64,000 nucleotides of DNA. It comes from Methylotenera_A sp040387515. GTDB taxonomy: Bacteria > Pseudomonadota > Gammaproteobacteria > Burkholderiales > Methylophilaceae. The stretch covers positions 25,570 to 89,569 of the forward strand of contig JAZKDP010000012.1 in assembly GCA_040387515.1 (NCBI GenBank), given 5' to 3'. The notes beneath the pieces are model-generated. The model was not told the origin of the DNA. It did no database searches and was given only the letters and a program-made list of their open reading frames with translations. Positions 1-8,348 of this stretch are shown one piece after another. How positions within the stretch are numbered: the first letter of the stretch is position 1; every line of letters begins with the position of its first letter. The position numbers and the translations under genes are program-made.

Positions 1-9
1 TACGTCGTT

Positions 10-19
10 NNNNNNNNNN
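10..19. other. assembly gap (10 N)
   Basis: Ten unknown bases lie between a 9-base stub and the rest of the window. This is a scaffold join of unknown true length. What precedes the first gene is therefore unknown, including any partner gene for the M16 protein that follows. Confidence 0.97.
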
Positions 20-94
20 CGCCTAGTCTGACTTAAAGCTTTGCATTTTTTGATAATAGTTTATAAATTAAAAATCTATTTTTAAGGTTTTAGA

Positions 95-1393
95 ATGAAA
101 ACAATGCAATATTTAATCGCTTTATTTATTACGCTTTTGGCGTTTAATGCCAACGCTGCCGTTAAAATTAATCACTGGCAAACGACTTCTGGCAGCGATG
201 TGTATTTTGTTGAAAATCATGATTTGCCGATTATTGATATGAGTGTGAATTTTCCTGCAGGTAGTTCGCACGATAGCAAAGCGACTTCTGGCGTTGCGGG
301 TGTCACCAAATATATGATGACGCTCGGCGCAGATGGCTTGAGTGAAGAGGCGATTACCAACCAGTTTGCGGATATTGGCGCTATTTTAGGCGGCGAGTTG
401 GATTTAGATAGAGCGGCATTTAAGTTGCGCACATTAACCAGTGAGCAAGCCAAGGCGTTGACTGTGTTCAATAAGATTTTGCATAAACCCGATTTTCCGC
501 AAGCGATTTTAGAGCGTGAAAAAACACGCATCATTGCGGGTTTGCAAGAGGCCGCAACTCAGCCAGAAAGCATTTCAAACAAGGCGTTTATGCAGGCTTT
601 ATACGGCGCGCATCCTTACAGTTTGGATGAAAGTGGTGAAGTTGACACGATTACAGCGATGAAGCGCGATGACTTAATCGCGTTTTATCAGCAATATTAC
701 AGCGCAAAAAGTGCCACAATCGCCTTGATAGGCGATATGACTGTAACGCAAGCACGTGAAATTGCAGAAAACGTATCGAAAGGTTTGCCACAAGGTGCGG
801 CGGTTGCAAAAATCGCACAAGTGACACTACCAAGCGCCGCAAGCACACAAAACATTAATCACCCAGCCAGCCAATCGCATATTTTGTTGGGCTACCCAGG
901 CGTGAAACGCGGTGATGCAGATTACTTTCCTTTATATGTGGGCAACTACATTTTAGGTGGCGGGGGTTTTGTGTCACGCTTAACCGAAGAGGTGCGCGAA
1001 AAACGTGGTTTGGTTTACAGCGTTTACAGCTATTTTATGCCAATGGGCGAATTAGGCCCATTTCAAATTGGGTTGCAAACTAAAAGAGAGCAAGCAAATG
1101 ATGCGCTTAAAGTGGTGAACGAAACCTTAGCCAAATTCATACAAAATGGTGTGACTGAAAAAGAGTTGAAAGCGGCTAAATCCAATATTATCGGCGGATT
1201 TCCGATGCGCATTGACAGTAACAATAAAATTTTAGATTACTTGAGTGTGATTGGATTTTACAAATTACCATTAACTTATTTAGACGATTTTAATAAAGAA
1301 GTGAATAAAGTGACGGCCGCGCAGATTAAGGATGCTTTTAACCGCCGTATCAAACCAGATCATTTTGTATCAGTTATTGTTGGCGGCCAGTAA
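95..1393 (+). CDS. M16 family peptidase-like protein, probably the non-catalytic partner
   Basis: This 432-residue protein has a cleavable signal peptide (hydrophobic residues 6-19, then a small-residue site near NANA|A), so it acts in the periplasm. The body has the M16 (insulinase/processing-peptidase) layout. It starts with a strand containing a GSS-H-D motif, followed by the helix that should carry the zinc motif HxxEH, and the second-domain signature with R-x-x-x-GLVYSV is near residues 305-315. The HxxEH stretch is replaced by GVTKYMM around residues 68-74, so the zinc ligands are missing. In many proteobacteria M16 proteins are made as a pair in which one subunit lacks HxxEH. The active partner would be expected just upstream, where the assembly gap lies. 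The start has AAGG seven bases upstream. The natural substrate is unknown. Confidence 0.85.
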   Translation: MKTMQYLIALFITLLAFNANAAVKINHWQTTSGSDVYFVENHDLPIIDMSVNFPAGSSHDSKATSGVAGVTKYMMTLGADGLSEEAITNQFADIGAILGGELDLDRAAFKLRTLTSEQAKALTVFNKILHKPDFPQAILEREKTRIIAGLQEAATQPESISNKAFMQALYGAHPYSLDESGEVDTITAMKRDDLIAFYQQYYSAKSATIALIGDMTVTQAREIAENVSKGLPQGAAVAKIAQVTLPSAASTQNINHPASQSHILLGYPGVKRGDADYFPLYVGNYILGGGGFVSRLTEEVREKRGLVYSVYSYFMPMGELGPFQIGLQTKREQANDALKVVNETLAKFIQNGVTEKELKAAKSNIIGGFPMRIDSNNKILDYLSVIGFYKLPLTYLDDFNKEVNKVTAAQIKDAFNRRIKPDHFVSVIVGGQ

Positions 1394-1476
1394 AACAAAC
1401 CTAATGCATCAAAATTAAGCCATAAAGCGGTAAAATAAGGTTTTGCACTCGACGATTAACTTGTCTATACAAAACC

Positions 1477-2055
1477 TTGTCTAAATCTAAACTTAACACC
1501 AAATCCGGCACTAAAACTGCCACCAATCAAATTCGCATTAATGCCGGTGTTTGGCGTAGTCGTTTACTGAAGTTTCCTGATGCTGAAGGGTTGCGGCCTA
1601 CGCCAGAGCGCGTTCGGCAAACCGTGTTTAATTGGCTGGGGCAAGATTTAACCGGTAAAAACTGTTTGGATTTATTTGCAGGAACGGGCGCATTTGGATT
1701 TGAAGCATTATCACGGAATGCCAAAAGTGTGGTGATGGTAGAAAATGCGACCACAGCGTTTAAATCACTTTTGCAAAATAAAACACTATTAAATGCGCAG
1801 AATTGCCAAATGCATCATTTGGATGCGTTGCAGTTTTTAAGTCAGAATACGCAAAAATTTGACATTATCTTTTGCGATCCACCTTACAACAAAGATTGGA
1901 TAAACAAGATTTTACCGCTGTTAAATCCGCACCTTGCTGAGGATTGTATTGTGTATGTTGAGGCTGAATTTGAAGTGCTATCCAACGGTACTTGGCAAGT
2001 CATCAAGCAAAATAAAGCAGGCAACGTCTACTATCATTTGTTAAAATCGGTTTAA
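1477..2055 (+). CDS. rsmD: 16S rRNA (guanine(966)-N(2))-methyltransferase RsmD
   Basis: RsmD methylates N2 of G966 in 16S rRNA during assembly of the 30S subunit, using S-adenosylmethionine. The 192-residue protein shows the family N-terminal motif with GLRPTPERVRQTVFNWL (about residues 38-54), the SAM-binding loop DLFAGTG (65-71) and the N6/N2-methylase motif DPPY (134-137). The frame opens with TTG and no ATG is available before the conserved region, so a TTG start is likely although no clear ribosome site is visible. The gene is followed after 42 bases by coaD and then a ferredoxin gene, a common proteobacterial grouping (rsmD-coaD-fdx), so the three are probably cotranscribed. Confidence 0.93.
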   Translation: MSKSKLNTKSGTKTATNQIRINAGVWRSRLLKFPDAEGLRPTPERVRQTVFNWLGQDLTGKNCLDLFAGTGAFGFEALSRNAKSVVMVENATTAFKSLLQNKTLLNAQNCQMHHLDALQFLSQNTQKFDIIFCDPPYNKDWINKILPLLNPHLAEDCIVYVEAEFEVLSNGTWQVIKQNKAGNVYYHLLKSV

Positions 2056-2097
2056 GTTTCTTCATATTGAATGTTGCACTGATTAAAGGTCAATTTA

Positions 2098-2589
2098 ATG
2101 AGCAAAACCCGTATTGCTGTTTATCCAGGAACATTTGACCCCATTACTTTAGGTCATGAAGATATTGTGCATCGCGCGGCTAATTTGTTTGATGAGTTAA
2201 TCGTGGCCGTTGCGGCTAGTACCAATAAAAGTACCTTGTTTAGTCTAGAAGAGCGTGTCGCACTTGCGCAAAGTGGTTTTAAAAAGGCCAGCAATATTAA
2301 AGTAGTTGGATTCAGTGGTTTGTTAATGCAGTTTGTGCAAGATCAAGGCGCGCAAATGGTGATTCGCGGCTTGCGCGCTGCTAGCGATTTTGAATACGAA
2401 TTTCAATTGGCGGGAATGAATCGCAAGCTTTATCCAAAATTAGAAACCCTGTTTTTAACGCCGTCTGAGCAATATATGTTTGTTTCAAGCAGCCTTGTGC
2501 GTGAAGTCGCCAAATTGGGTGGTGATGTGCATCAGTTTGTTTCATCCACGGTTGAAGATGCCATTATTCAAAAGCTGAATAAAGCTTAA
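2098..2589 (+). CDS. coaD: phosphopantetheine adenylyltransferase CoaD
   Basis: CoaD catalyses the fourth step of coenzyme A synthesis, transferring AMP from ATP to 4'-phosphopantetheine to give dephospho-CoA in the cytoplasm. At 163 residues it has the normal length for the bacterial enzyme. The nucleotidyltransferase T/HxGH motif is seen as TFDPITLGH (residues 12-20), with the second family motif SSSLVREVAKLGGD further on and the conserved RGLRAASDFEYE segment between. It sits between rsmD and a ferredoxin gene whose start lies five bases after the coaD stop, which supports a single transcript. Confidence 0.97.
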   Translation: MSKTRIAVYPGTFDPITLGHEDIVHRAANLFDELIVAVAASTNKSTLFSLEERVALAQSGFKKASNIKVVGFSGLLMQFVQDQGAQMVIRGLRAASDFEYEFQLAGMNRKLYPKLETLFLTPSEQYMFVSSSLVREVAKLGGDVHQFVSSTVEDAIIQKLNKA

Positions 2590-2594
2590 TAAAC

Positions 2595-2852
2595 ATGGCG
2601 CTTTTTATAACAGATGAATGTATTAATTGCGATGTTTGTGAGCCAGAATGTCCGAATGAGGCGATTTATCAAGGTCAGGAAATTTACGAAATTAATCCAA
2701 ATTTGTGCACAGAATGTGTAGGGCATTTTGATGCGCCGCAATGTGTGGCAGTGTGTCCGGTGAGTTGCATCCCGCTTAATCCAGATGTAGTGGAGACGCA
2801 AGAGCAGTTGTTGGATAAGTATTATCGACTCACACTGTTAAAAACAGCCTAA
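2595..2852 (+). CDS. fdx: 2[4Fe-4S] ferredoxin, YfhL/Alvin type
   Basis: This is a small soluble electron carrier of 85 residues. Cysteines 9, 12, 15 and 19 form CxxCxxCxxxCP for one [4Fe-4S] cluster. The second motif has a longer insert (CxxC, eight residues, CxxxCP), and there is an extra C-terminal tail. This insert is typical of the Allochromatium-type ferredoxins, which have very low and well-separated redox potentials. It starts five bases after coaD, the same neighbour it has in many beta- and gammaproteobacteria. Its redox partner cannot be told from the sequence. Confidence 0.93.
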   Translation: MALFITDECINCDVCEPECPNEAIYQGQEIYEINPNLCTECVGHFDAPQCVAVCPVSCIPLNPDVVETQEQLLDKYYRLTLLKTA

Positions 2853-2888
2853 AAATAATGAATCTACAAAGTTTAAGGAGAGTTTGAA

Positions 2889-3290
2889 ATGAGAATTTTG
2901 CACACCATGCTGCGCGTCGGCAACTTAGAGCAGTCTATTAATTTCTACACCAAAGTATTAGGCATGAAGCTGATTCGCCAACAAGATTATCCTGATGGTG
3001 AATTTACGCTGGCATTTGTGGGTTATGGTAATGAGTACGATAACAGCGTACTTGAGCTTACCTACAATTATGGCAAAACCAGCTACGAAATGGGCGGCGC
3101 ATATGGCCACATGGCCTTAGAGGTGGATGATGCTTATAAAGCCTGTGAGCAAGTAAAATCGGCGGGCGGAAAAGTGATTCGTGAAGCAGGGCCGATGAAA
3201 CACGGCACGATTGTGATTGCTTTTATTGAGGATCCTGATGGCTATAAAATTGAGTTTATTCAAAAAGGCAGTATCGAATATCCAAGATAG
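2889..3290 (+). CDS. gloA: lactoylglutathione lyase (glyoxalase I)
   Basis: GloA converts the hemithioacetal of methylglyoxal and glutathione to S-lactoylglutathione, the first step of methylglyoxal detoxification. The protein has 133 residues. Its metal ligands fall at exactly the positions of the E. coli enzyme: His5, Glu56, His74 and Glu122. This short form without the extra eukaryotic segments is the Ni/Co-dependent class. It is a vicinal-oxygen-chelate fold with two betaalphabetabetabeta modules. A clear ribosome site (AAGGAGA) precedes the ATG. The gene sits alone after the ferredoxin gene and before a small hypothetical. Confidence 0.97.
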   Translation: MRILHTMLRVGNLEQSINFYTKVLGMKLIRQQDYPDGEFTLAFVGYGNEYDNSVLELTYNYGKTSYEMGGAYGHMALEVDDAYKACEQVKSAGGKVIREAGPMKHGTIVIAFIEDPDGYKIEFIQKGSIEYPR

Positions 3291-3320
3291 CGAATGAGTT
3301 AGGTCAATATTGATACAAAT

Positions 3321-3584
3321 ATGACTGACAATAAGCAACAACTGAGAATCGCAGTGCAAGCCGCTTTAGATGGCGATTGGGAAACTTCGCACAATATCGC
3401 GCAAGATTATTCTGACGCCACCGCCAATTGGTTACATGCGGTACTTCATAAAATAGAAGGTGACGTAGGGAATAGTCACTATTGGTATGCACGTGCTTTT
3501 AATGACGGTGCAGAAGCTAGAAAATATGCGGACTTTAAAGATGTACGAGATGAGCTAACTGCAATCTTGAATAATTTAAGCTAG
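3321..3584 (+). CDS. small conserved-looking cytoplasmic protein of unknown function
   Basis: This is an 87-residue, mostly helical and acidic protein without a signal peptide or membrane segment. The segment with LDGDWETSHNIAQDYSD followed by WLHAVLHKIEGDVGNSHYWY has the look of a helical-repeat (TPR/Sel1-like) pair that counts 'size/cost' residues, with aromatic positions conserved in pattern. I do not recognise an assigned function. It begins 30 bases after gloA on the same strand and may be cotranscribed with it. An inverted repeat follows the stop codon. Confidence 0.7.
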   Translation: MTDNKQQLRIAVQAALDGDWETSHNIAQDYSDATANWLHAVLHKIEGDVGNSHYWYARAFNDGAEARKYADFKDVRDELTAILNNLS

Positions 3585-3610
3585 GTTTTTAATTAAGCGT
3601 TTTAAATTGA

Positions 3611-3649
3611 ATGCCCAGCAAGCTTGATACTCATTGTTTTGCTGGGCAT
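3611..3649. terminator. inverted repeat between convergent genes, possible terminator
   Basis: An 11-bp perfect stem (ATGCCCAGCAA at 3611-3621 and its complement at 3639-3649) encloses a 17-nt loop in the gap between two convergent genes. The position fits a shared terminator, but neither strand shows a proper T-run after the stem, so intrinsic termination is uncertain. Confidence 0.5.
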
Positions 3650-3668
3650 GGTTCAAATAGACGAGGTT

Positions 3669-4343
3669 TTAAACGTTGATTGCGCTAGTTCGATTTAATG
3701 GAAAAACATTGTGTTTTTGCGCATCGATTTTGCTCACAAAAAATACCTGTGCCAAACGCGAGTCTTTTAAGGTTTTGCCAAAAAACTGGTTCGCTGCATG
3801 ATAATGGCGACCTTCATATAAAATCAGCGTGTTATATACATTATTCACGCGCACGATTTCGTCAAACATATCGTGATAAGCCGTATCCATTGCGATTTTT
3901 CCCGCTTCAAAACGTTTATCGTTATCTTTTAATGCTTGTTCATATTTTGCAGCATCAAAGTTTTTATTGGGCTTGTATAACGAGGTGCCAGCATCTAGCG
4001 GCGCATTTGGCGATAAATATAATACCGCCGCAAAAATGGTGTTGCTATCCGTATGAATCACGCCACGATCATATTCTGCCGAAACGCTTTGAAAGCTCGT
4101 TGTAATCGCCCAGCGCATGTGATCGTGTTCAGTATTATGAAATACCGACACAATTTTGCTGCAGACTTTTTCAAATAAAGGTTTGTTGATAATCGACAAA
4201 TCTTTAGTGCGGCAACCAGGAAACACGTACTTTGCATCTTTTAATTCACGCCGAAACTGATATTTTTGACTGAGCGCGAATTGACGCACCGCATCAGGAT
4301 TTTCGTAAAAATTTTCAATGATGGTGACAGGATATAAATTCAT
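3669..4343 (-). CDS. 2OG-Fe(II) oxygenase-like protein (DUF6445-like)
   Basis: This 224-residue cytoplasmic protein has the marks of a prolyl-4-hydroxylase-like double-stranded beta-helix. An HxD pair occurs as His97 and Asp99 in GVIHTDSNTIFAAVLYLSP. A distal histidine lies in EGRHYHAANQFFG (His180 or His182). Arg196 in DSRLAQVFFV is placed to bind the 2-oxoglutarate carboxylate. Related proteins in Proteobacteria are annotated as DUF6445 or as 2OG-Fe(II) oxygenases, and their substrates are not known to me. It stands alone: its neighbours are convergent on the left and a separate secreted protein upstream. The fold call is a motif-based inference and the reaction is unknown. Confidence 0.65.
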   Translation of the reverse strand: MNLYPVTIIENFYENPDAVRQFALSQKYQFRRELKDAKYVFPGCRTKDLSIINKPLFEKVCSKIVSVFHNTEHDHMRWAITTSFQSVSAEYDRGVIHTDSNTIFAAVLYLSPNAPLDAGTSLYKPNKNFDAAKYEQALKDNDKRFEAGKIAMDTAYHDMFDEIVRVNNVYNTLILYEGRHYHAANQFFGKTLKDSRLAQVFFVSKIDAQKHNVFPLNRTSAINV

Positions 4344-4528
4344 GAGAATGCTTAAATAACAAATTAAGATACGCGCTTGCCTATATAAACGCAGTTGCAG
4401 TATATCTTGCGATTTGTTTTTTATCTAGTTGATATATGTAGGTGCGAGAAGAGATGGTTATGGGTCAATAATATTAGCGATTAGCCACTAACTCTCTATG
4501 CACAGTACTTTATTGATGTCTCATACAC

Positions 4529-4553
4529 AAAAAAATGCCCGCAATTGCGGGCA
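4529..4553 (-). terminator. Rho-independent terminator of the small secreted-protein gene
   Basis: A GC-rich palindrome (TGCCCGCAATTGCGGGCA, 4536-4553), read on the minus strand, is followed directly by seven T residues (4529-4535). It lies 32 bases after the stop of the minus-strand gene ending at 4585. Confidence 0.9.
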
Positions 4554-4584
4554 AAATCTATTCACAAAATGGTGTCAGACTAAA

Positions 4585-4938
4585 TTAAGCTGCATCCGAT
4601 AACGTCACGTATCTCATTTGGCCATTAATCAACACAAAGCTTGCATCCATCATGCCACGCGCCTTCAAAACAGCATCGCGGTAAACCCAAATAACACCTG
4701 CAACATCACCTGCTGCATTTTTCATCATCACAATTTCGTCTGGCTTACCAAAATTGCTTGCTAGTTGATTCGGTGATGTATTTTCCAACACATCCTGAAA
4801 TTTAATTGATGACATGACTTTGCCATCATGTGCAGCGTTTTGGTTAAAGCCTGAAGCATTGGCTTTAAAAGAGCCAAATGCCAAAGTTGTTAATACCAAG
4901 GCGCCAAGAAAAATACTCTTTGTTAATGCTCTTTTCAT
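4585..4938 (-). CDS. small exported protein of unknown function
   Basis: From the ATG at 4938 this encodes 117 residues, beginning MKRALTKSIF. The chosen start has GGAG eight bases upstream. An in-frame ATG 15 bases earlier includes that ribosome site and is less likely. Residues 1-28 form a signal peptide (hydrophobic core, then KANA|S), so the protein is periplasmic. The mature part contains MSSIKFQDVLENTSPNQLASNFGKPDEI, a phrase like the 'choice of G-x-P-D' seen in small periplasmic BamE/OmlA-like domains, but homology is not established. It has its own strong terminator and a 250-bp AT-rich upstream region, so it is monocistronic. Confidence 0.75.
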   Translation of the reverse strand: MKRALTKSIFLGALVLTTLAFGSFKANASGFNQNAAHDGKVMSSIKFQDVLENTSPNQLASNFGKPDEIVMMKNAAGDVAGVIWVYRDAVLKARGMMDASFVLINGQMRYVTLSDAA

Positions 4939-5208
4939 TTTTATTATCTCCATTTAATTAAGTTAAATGAATAATATCAAAGAGATATGTCAGTTAGATG
5001 ACGCGCGTGTAACCTAAATGTAAGTGGTCAATATTTAAAGTTAATGAATTGTTAATGAGTGGAAATAAAACATATAAATTTAAAATCTGCAATTATTAAG
5101 TTTTAAAAATCGGTTAAAGGATGCTTAAAGCAAACGCATGGACAAATCATGATTGAAATCTGGCTTATTACGTATGGTTAAGTAATATGGCGTAACGCGT
5201 TATTTAAT

Positions 5209-6222
5209 CTACGACTCAACATGTTTAGAAAAATGTGCAGCCACCAAAGCGTGCTGTTGGCTAGGGTTAAGAAAAGTCCAGGCAACGATGCGGCTTTGCT
5301 TTTGGCCTTGCGCCATTTCTATCGTATTTACTTTTAATGCATTCGCTTTTTTAAGCGTACGGTAAATACTGGGCAAACTAGCCGCTTTTGAGACAAGCGT
5401 AGTAAACCACAGGCACTGCGTTGCAAATTGCTTACTTTCGTTAATCATCGTGGTCACAAAAGCTTCTTCGCCGCCTTCACAATATAGTTCTGCGCTTTGG
5501 CCACCAAAATTCAATATCGTCGATTTTTTATCTGCCGCATGTTTGGCTGATTGTTTGCCAAGACCTTGCCATTTACGCTTAGTGCCTGCTTGCGCTTCTT
5601 CTAACGAGCCATGAAAAGGTGGGTTACACATTGTTAAGGCAAAAGCCTCATCTTGACGAATAATGCCTTTAAAAATAGAGGGTGGTGAAGTTTGCAGTCG
5701 AAGTTCGATTGCATTTGAAAGCGTGTTCGCATCAATGATATGTTGCGCATTTTGTAAGGCTTTCGCCTCAATATCTGCTCCTACAAAATACCAACCATAT
5801 TCGCGATTGCCAATTAAAGGGTAAATCATATTGGCACCCACACCAATATCTAACACACGTACACATTCACCAATTGATGTTTGACCGCCATTAAGTTCGT
5901 TAAGCAAATCGGCAAGATAATGCAAATAATCTGCGCGGCCAGGAATCGGCGGGCAAAGATACTGATTGGGAATATCCCAATCAGACACCCCATAAAACTG
6001 CTTTAACAATGCTTGATTTAATGCTCTAACCGCTTGCGGATTGGAAAAGTCGATAGAAGCATCACCATATTCGTTCAGCCGCACATACTGCGCCAATGTT
6101 GCGCTTGCTTGCGTAAGCTGGTCAAAATCATATCGCTCACGATGTTTATTGCGCGGATGTAGCTTAAGTTTGCTGTTATCGGGTTTCACTAATTTGGTTA
6201 AAACATGTTTAAAACGAGCCAC
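5209..6222 (-). CDS. rlmF: 23S rRNA (adenine(1618)-N(6))-methyltransferase RlmF
   Basis: RlmF adds a methyl group to N6 of A1618 of 23S rRNA. The 337-residue protein has the family opening LHPRNKHRERYDFDQL, the CPPIPGRADYLHYLADLL segment, a SAM-binding motif DIGVGANMIYPL and the adenine-methylase motif NPPF near residue 198, followed by the family-specific HGSLEEA stretch. Length and motif order match E. coli YbiN/RlmF. It is a single gene transcribed leftwards, with a long AT-rich region upstream that presumably holds its promoter. Confidence 0.94.
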   Translation of the reverse strand: MARFKHVLTKLVKPDNSKLKLHPRNKHRERYDFDQLTQASATLAQYVRLNEYGDASIDFSNPQAVRALNQALLKQFYGVSDWDIPNQYLCPPIPGRADYLHYLADLLNELNGGQTSIGECVRVLDIGVGANMIYPLIGNREYGWYFVGADIEAKALQNAQHIIDANTLSNAIELRLQTSPPSIFKGIIRQDEAFALTMCNPPFHGSLEEAQAGTKRKWQGLGKQSAKHAADKKSTILNFGGQSAELYCEGGEEAFVTTMINESKQFATQCLWFTTLVSKAASLPSIYRTLKKANALKVNTIEMAQGQKQSRIVAWTFLNPSQQHALVAAHFSKHVES

Positions 6223-6566
6223 AGAATAACACTTAACTTAGATTATTCAGCTACTTAAGCCAATTAAAATCTGAAATATATACGTTTGTATGTGCTTGTA
6301 TTGACCGTGTTTACATTAATATTATTGATTAAGTATGAACCTAATTGAGATTAGTTAATCTGTAAAAGAAATCGTCTTATCAGATATTGATAGACACATT
6401 TTTGCGCAATACGGATGAAACTAAACAAACGGTGAATAATAAAATAGAGTCGTTGTGAAAATAATTTTTTTCAAATAGAATGCATTCGGGTTTTTGTAAT
6501 CAACAATACGCTTGTTTAAATAAAAACCTGTTCCAATTCTTACTACGCAATATGTAAAATCAAACC
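6223..6566. other. 344-bp AT-rich intergenic region
   Basis: This lies between the start of rlmF (minus strand) and a small plus-strand gene. It is strongly AT-rich and contains many TATA-like strings, so promoters for both sides may lie here, but I could not single one out. No ORF with a ribosome site, RNA gene or repeat was recognised. Confidence 0.6.
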
Positions 6567-6899
6567 ATGAGATACAATTTAAATTCAGTTAGTCTACAAA
6601 TAAGGCTGTTATTTTTAACAGTCTTATTGGCTGTGGCTGGGTTTTCCTTGGTTTCACACTATTCTGATACTTCTTCTTATACAGAAGATACTAATAGGAT
6701 TCGTTTTGTTTCCGGGCAAGAGTTCAATGGTGATTCAGAACCACCAATAGAAAATCAGCATTCTACTGATGCCTTGATTTTAAGTTTACTGTTGATCTTG
6801 GCAAATGTTTTTGCCGTTACGTTTGTTTGTTCTAAGAGCATTACGCCTCGCCTTACTTTTTTATACCACATCCGTCCTCGTTCTCCCCCGTTCCTTTAG
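6567..6899 (+). CDS. small membrane protein, unknown, possibly a truncated gene
   Basis: This is a 110-residue frame with two hydrophobic segments (about residues 12-30 and 68-88) separated by an acidic, serine-rich stretch. That layout would fit a sensor-type N-terminus with a short periplasmic loop. The C-terminal 20 residues (ending with RPRSPPFL) look unlike a natural protein end, so the reading frame may have been cut or shifted. No ribosome site is visible before the ATG. It precedes the RND operon by 342 bp on the same strand. I do not recognise a family. Confidence 0.4.
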   Translation: MRYNLNSVSLQIRLLFLTVLLAVAGFSLVSHYSDTSSYTEDTNRIRFVSGQEFNGDSEPPIENQHSTDALILSLLLILANVFAVTFVCSKSITPRLTFLYHIRPRSPPFL

Positions 6900-7241
6900 T
6901 CCCAAAACAGATTCTCACATTGGGTGCACGCTACTAACCTGATTTTTAATCAGTGCTGTGCGCGGTTTAGTGTGTCATTTTTTCTTGAGTAGTACCAAAT
7001 AATCCGTACAGTTTTATGCTGCTTACTGGTTTCGATTACTCAAAAATCAATACTCACTAATTCTTAAAGCCTAATTGCCATCTGTTTGTATCCAATTTCA
7101 AGCGAAATTGCGCCTCATCACGCCTGTTATATAGATTTTTATAGCCTGAGTGTTGATGGTTTGCGGTAGTAATTTACTTGGCTAGAGACGATTAAAGTGG
7201 AATATCCAGCTTCCTCTTTGTTTATATTTTTTTAAATAGAA
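6900..7241. other. 342-bp intergenic region upstream of the RND operon
   Basis: No convincing ORF or RNA gene is visible. Being directly upstream of the efflux operon on the same strand it should contain the operon promoter and perhaps regulator sites. No adjacent tetR/marR-type repressor gene is present, and I could not identify an operator. Confidence 0.5.
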
Positions 7242-8330
7242 ATGAATATGATTAATAAATTATTTGTAGGTTTAGGCCTGTCAGTGTTGCTTCTTAGCGC
7301 TTGCCATCATTCAGAAGAGCCGAAAGAAGAATTACTTAAATTAGAGGTCACGCAGCCACTGCGTAAAGATACCTCAATCACCAAAGAGTACGTCAGCCAG
7401 ATTCATGCATTCAAGCATATTGAATTAAGAGCGCTAGAGCGGGGTTATGTACAAAAAATTTACGTGGATGAAGGGCAGACGGTCAACCAAGGTCAACGTA
7501 TGTTCAAAATTATGCCGAATTTGTATGAAGTCGAATTGCAAAAAGCAAAGGCTGAAGCTGAAATGGTGCGTATCGAATATCAAAATACAAAAGCGCTCAA
7601 CGACAAAAACATTGTGTCGCCCAATGAACTGTCTTTAGCAAAAGCCAAGCTGGATAAAGCCAGTGCAGAAGTGAATCTTGCACAAACTCATCTGAATTTT
7701 ACCAATATCAACGCGCCTTTTAGCGGCATTATGGATCGTTTTAGTGTGAGAAACGGTAGCTTGGTAGCTGAAGGTGATTTATTAAGCACACTGTCTGATA
7801 TCAGCAAAATGTGGGTTTATTTTAATGTGCCTGAGTCTGAATATTTGGATTACAAAACCAACAGAGTTGACCAGAACCCAGTAAAAGTGCACTTGAAAAT
7901 GGCAAATGGCCAAATATTCGATCAGGAAGGAAAAGTCGAAACCATCGAGGCCGATTTTGACAACAAAACTGGCAATATCGAATTCAGGGCGGTTTTCCCA
8001 AACCCCAAGCAAATTCTTAGGCATGGTGAAACAGGCAACATTCTCATTGATCTTCCTTACAAAAATGCGTTGATCATTCCGCAGAAAGCCACGTTTGAGA
8101 TTCTGGATAAGCTCTATGTTTACGTGGTGAACAAAGAAAATAAATTAGAGCAAAGGCTAATCACGGTCGCAGCAGAACTGCCGAATGTATTCATTGTAAA
8201 AAGCGGTTTAAAAGCAGACGACATGGTGCTTCTGGAGGGACTGCGCAAGGTACACAACGGAGAAAAAATTGAGTTGAATGTTCAGTCGGCCGAAAAAGTT
8301 ATTTCACAATTAAATCTGCATGCTGAATAG
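7242..8330 (+). CDS. RND efflux periplasmic adaptor subunit (membrane-fusion lipoprotein)
   Basis: This 362-residue adaptor links the inner-membrane pump to the outer-membrane channel. A lipoprotein signal peptide ends in the lipobox LLSAC (Cys21), so the mature protein is lipid-anchored facing the periplasm. The lipoyl half-motif (RGYVQKIYVDEGQTVNQGQ, residues 67-85) is followed by a short alpha-hairpin, and the second lipoyl half (NINAPFSGIMDRFSVRNGSLV) and beta-barrel come after. The pump gene follows after 18 bases and the outer-membrane gene overlaps that pump, so the three form one operon. The wording of the sequence resembles Bacteroidetes adaptors more than AcrA/MexA. The substrate is unknown. 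Confidence 0.92.
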   Translation: MNMINKLFVGLGLSVLLLSACHHSEEPKEELLKLEVTQPLRKDTSITKEYVSQIHAFKHIELRALERGYVQKIYVDEGQTVNQGQRMFKIMPNLYEVELQKAKAEAEMVRIEYQNTKALNDKNIVSPNELSLAKAKLDKASAEVNLAQTHLNFTNINAPFSGIMDRFSVRNGSLVAEGDLLSTLSDISKMWVYFNVPESEYLDYKTNRVDQNPVKVHLKMANGQIFDQEGKVETIEADFDNKTGNIEFRAVFPNPKQILRHGETGNILIDLPYKNALIIPQKATFEILDKLYVYVVNKENKLEQRLITVAAELPNVFIVKSGLKADDMVLLEGLRKVHNGEKIELNVQSAEKVISQLNLHAE

Positions 8331-8348
8331 TGAAAGAAGAAACTAACC

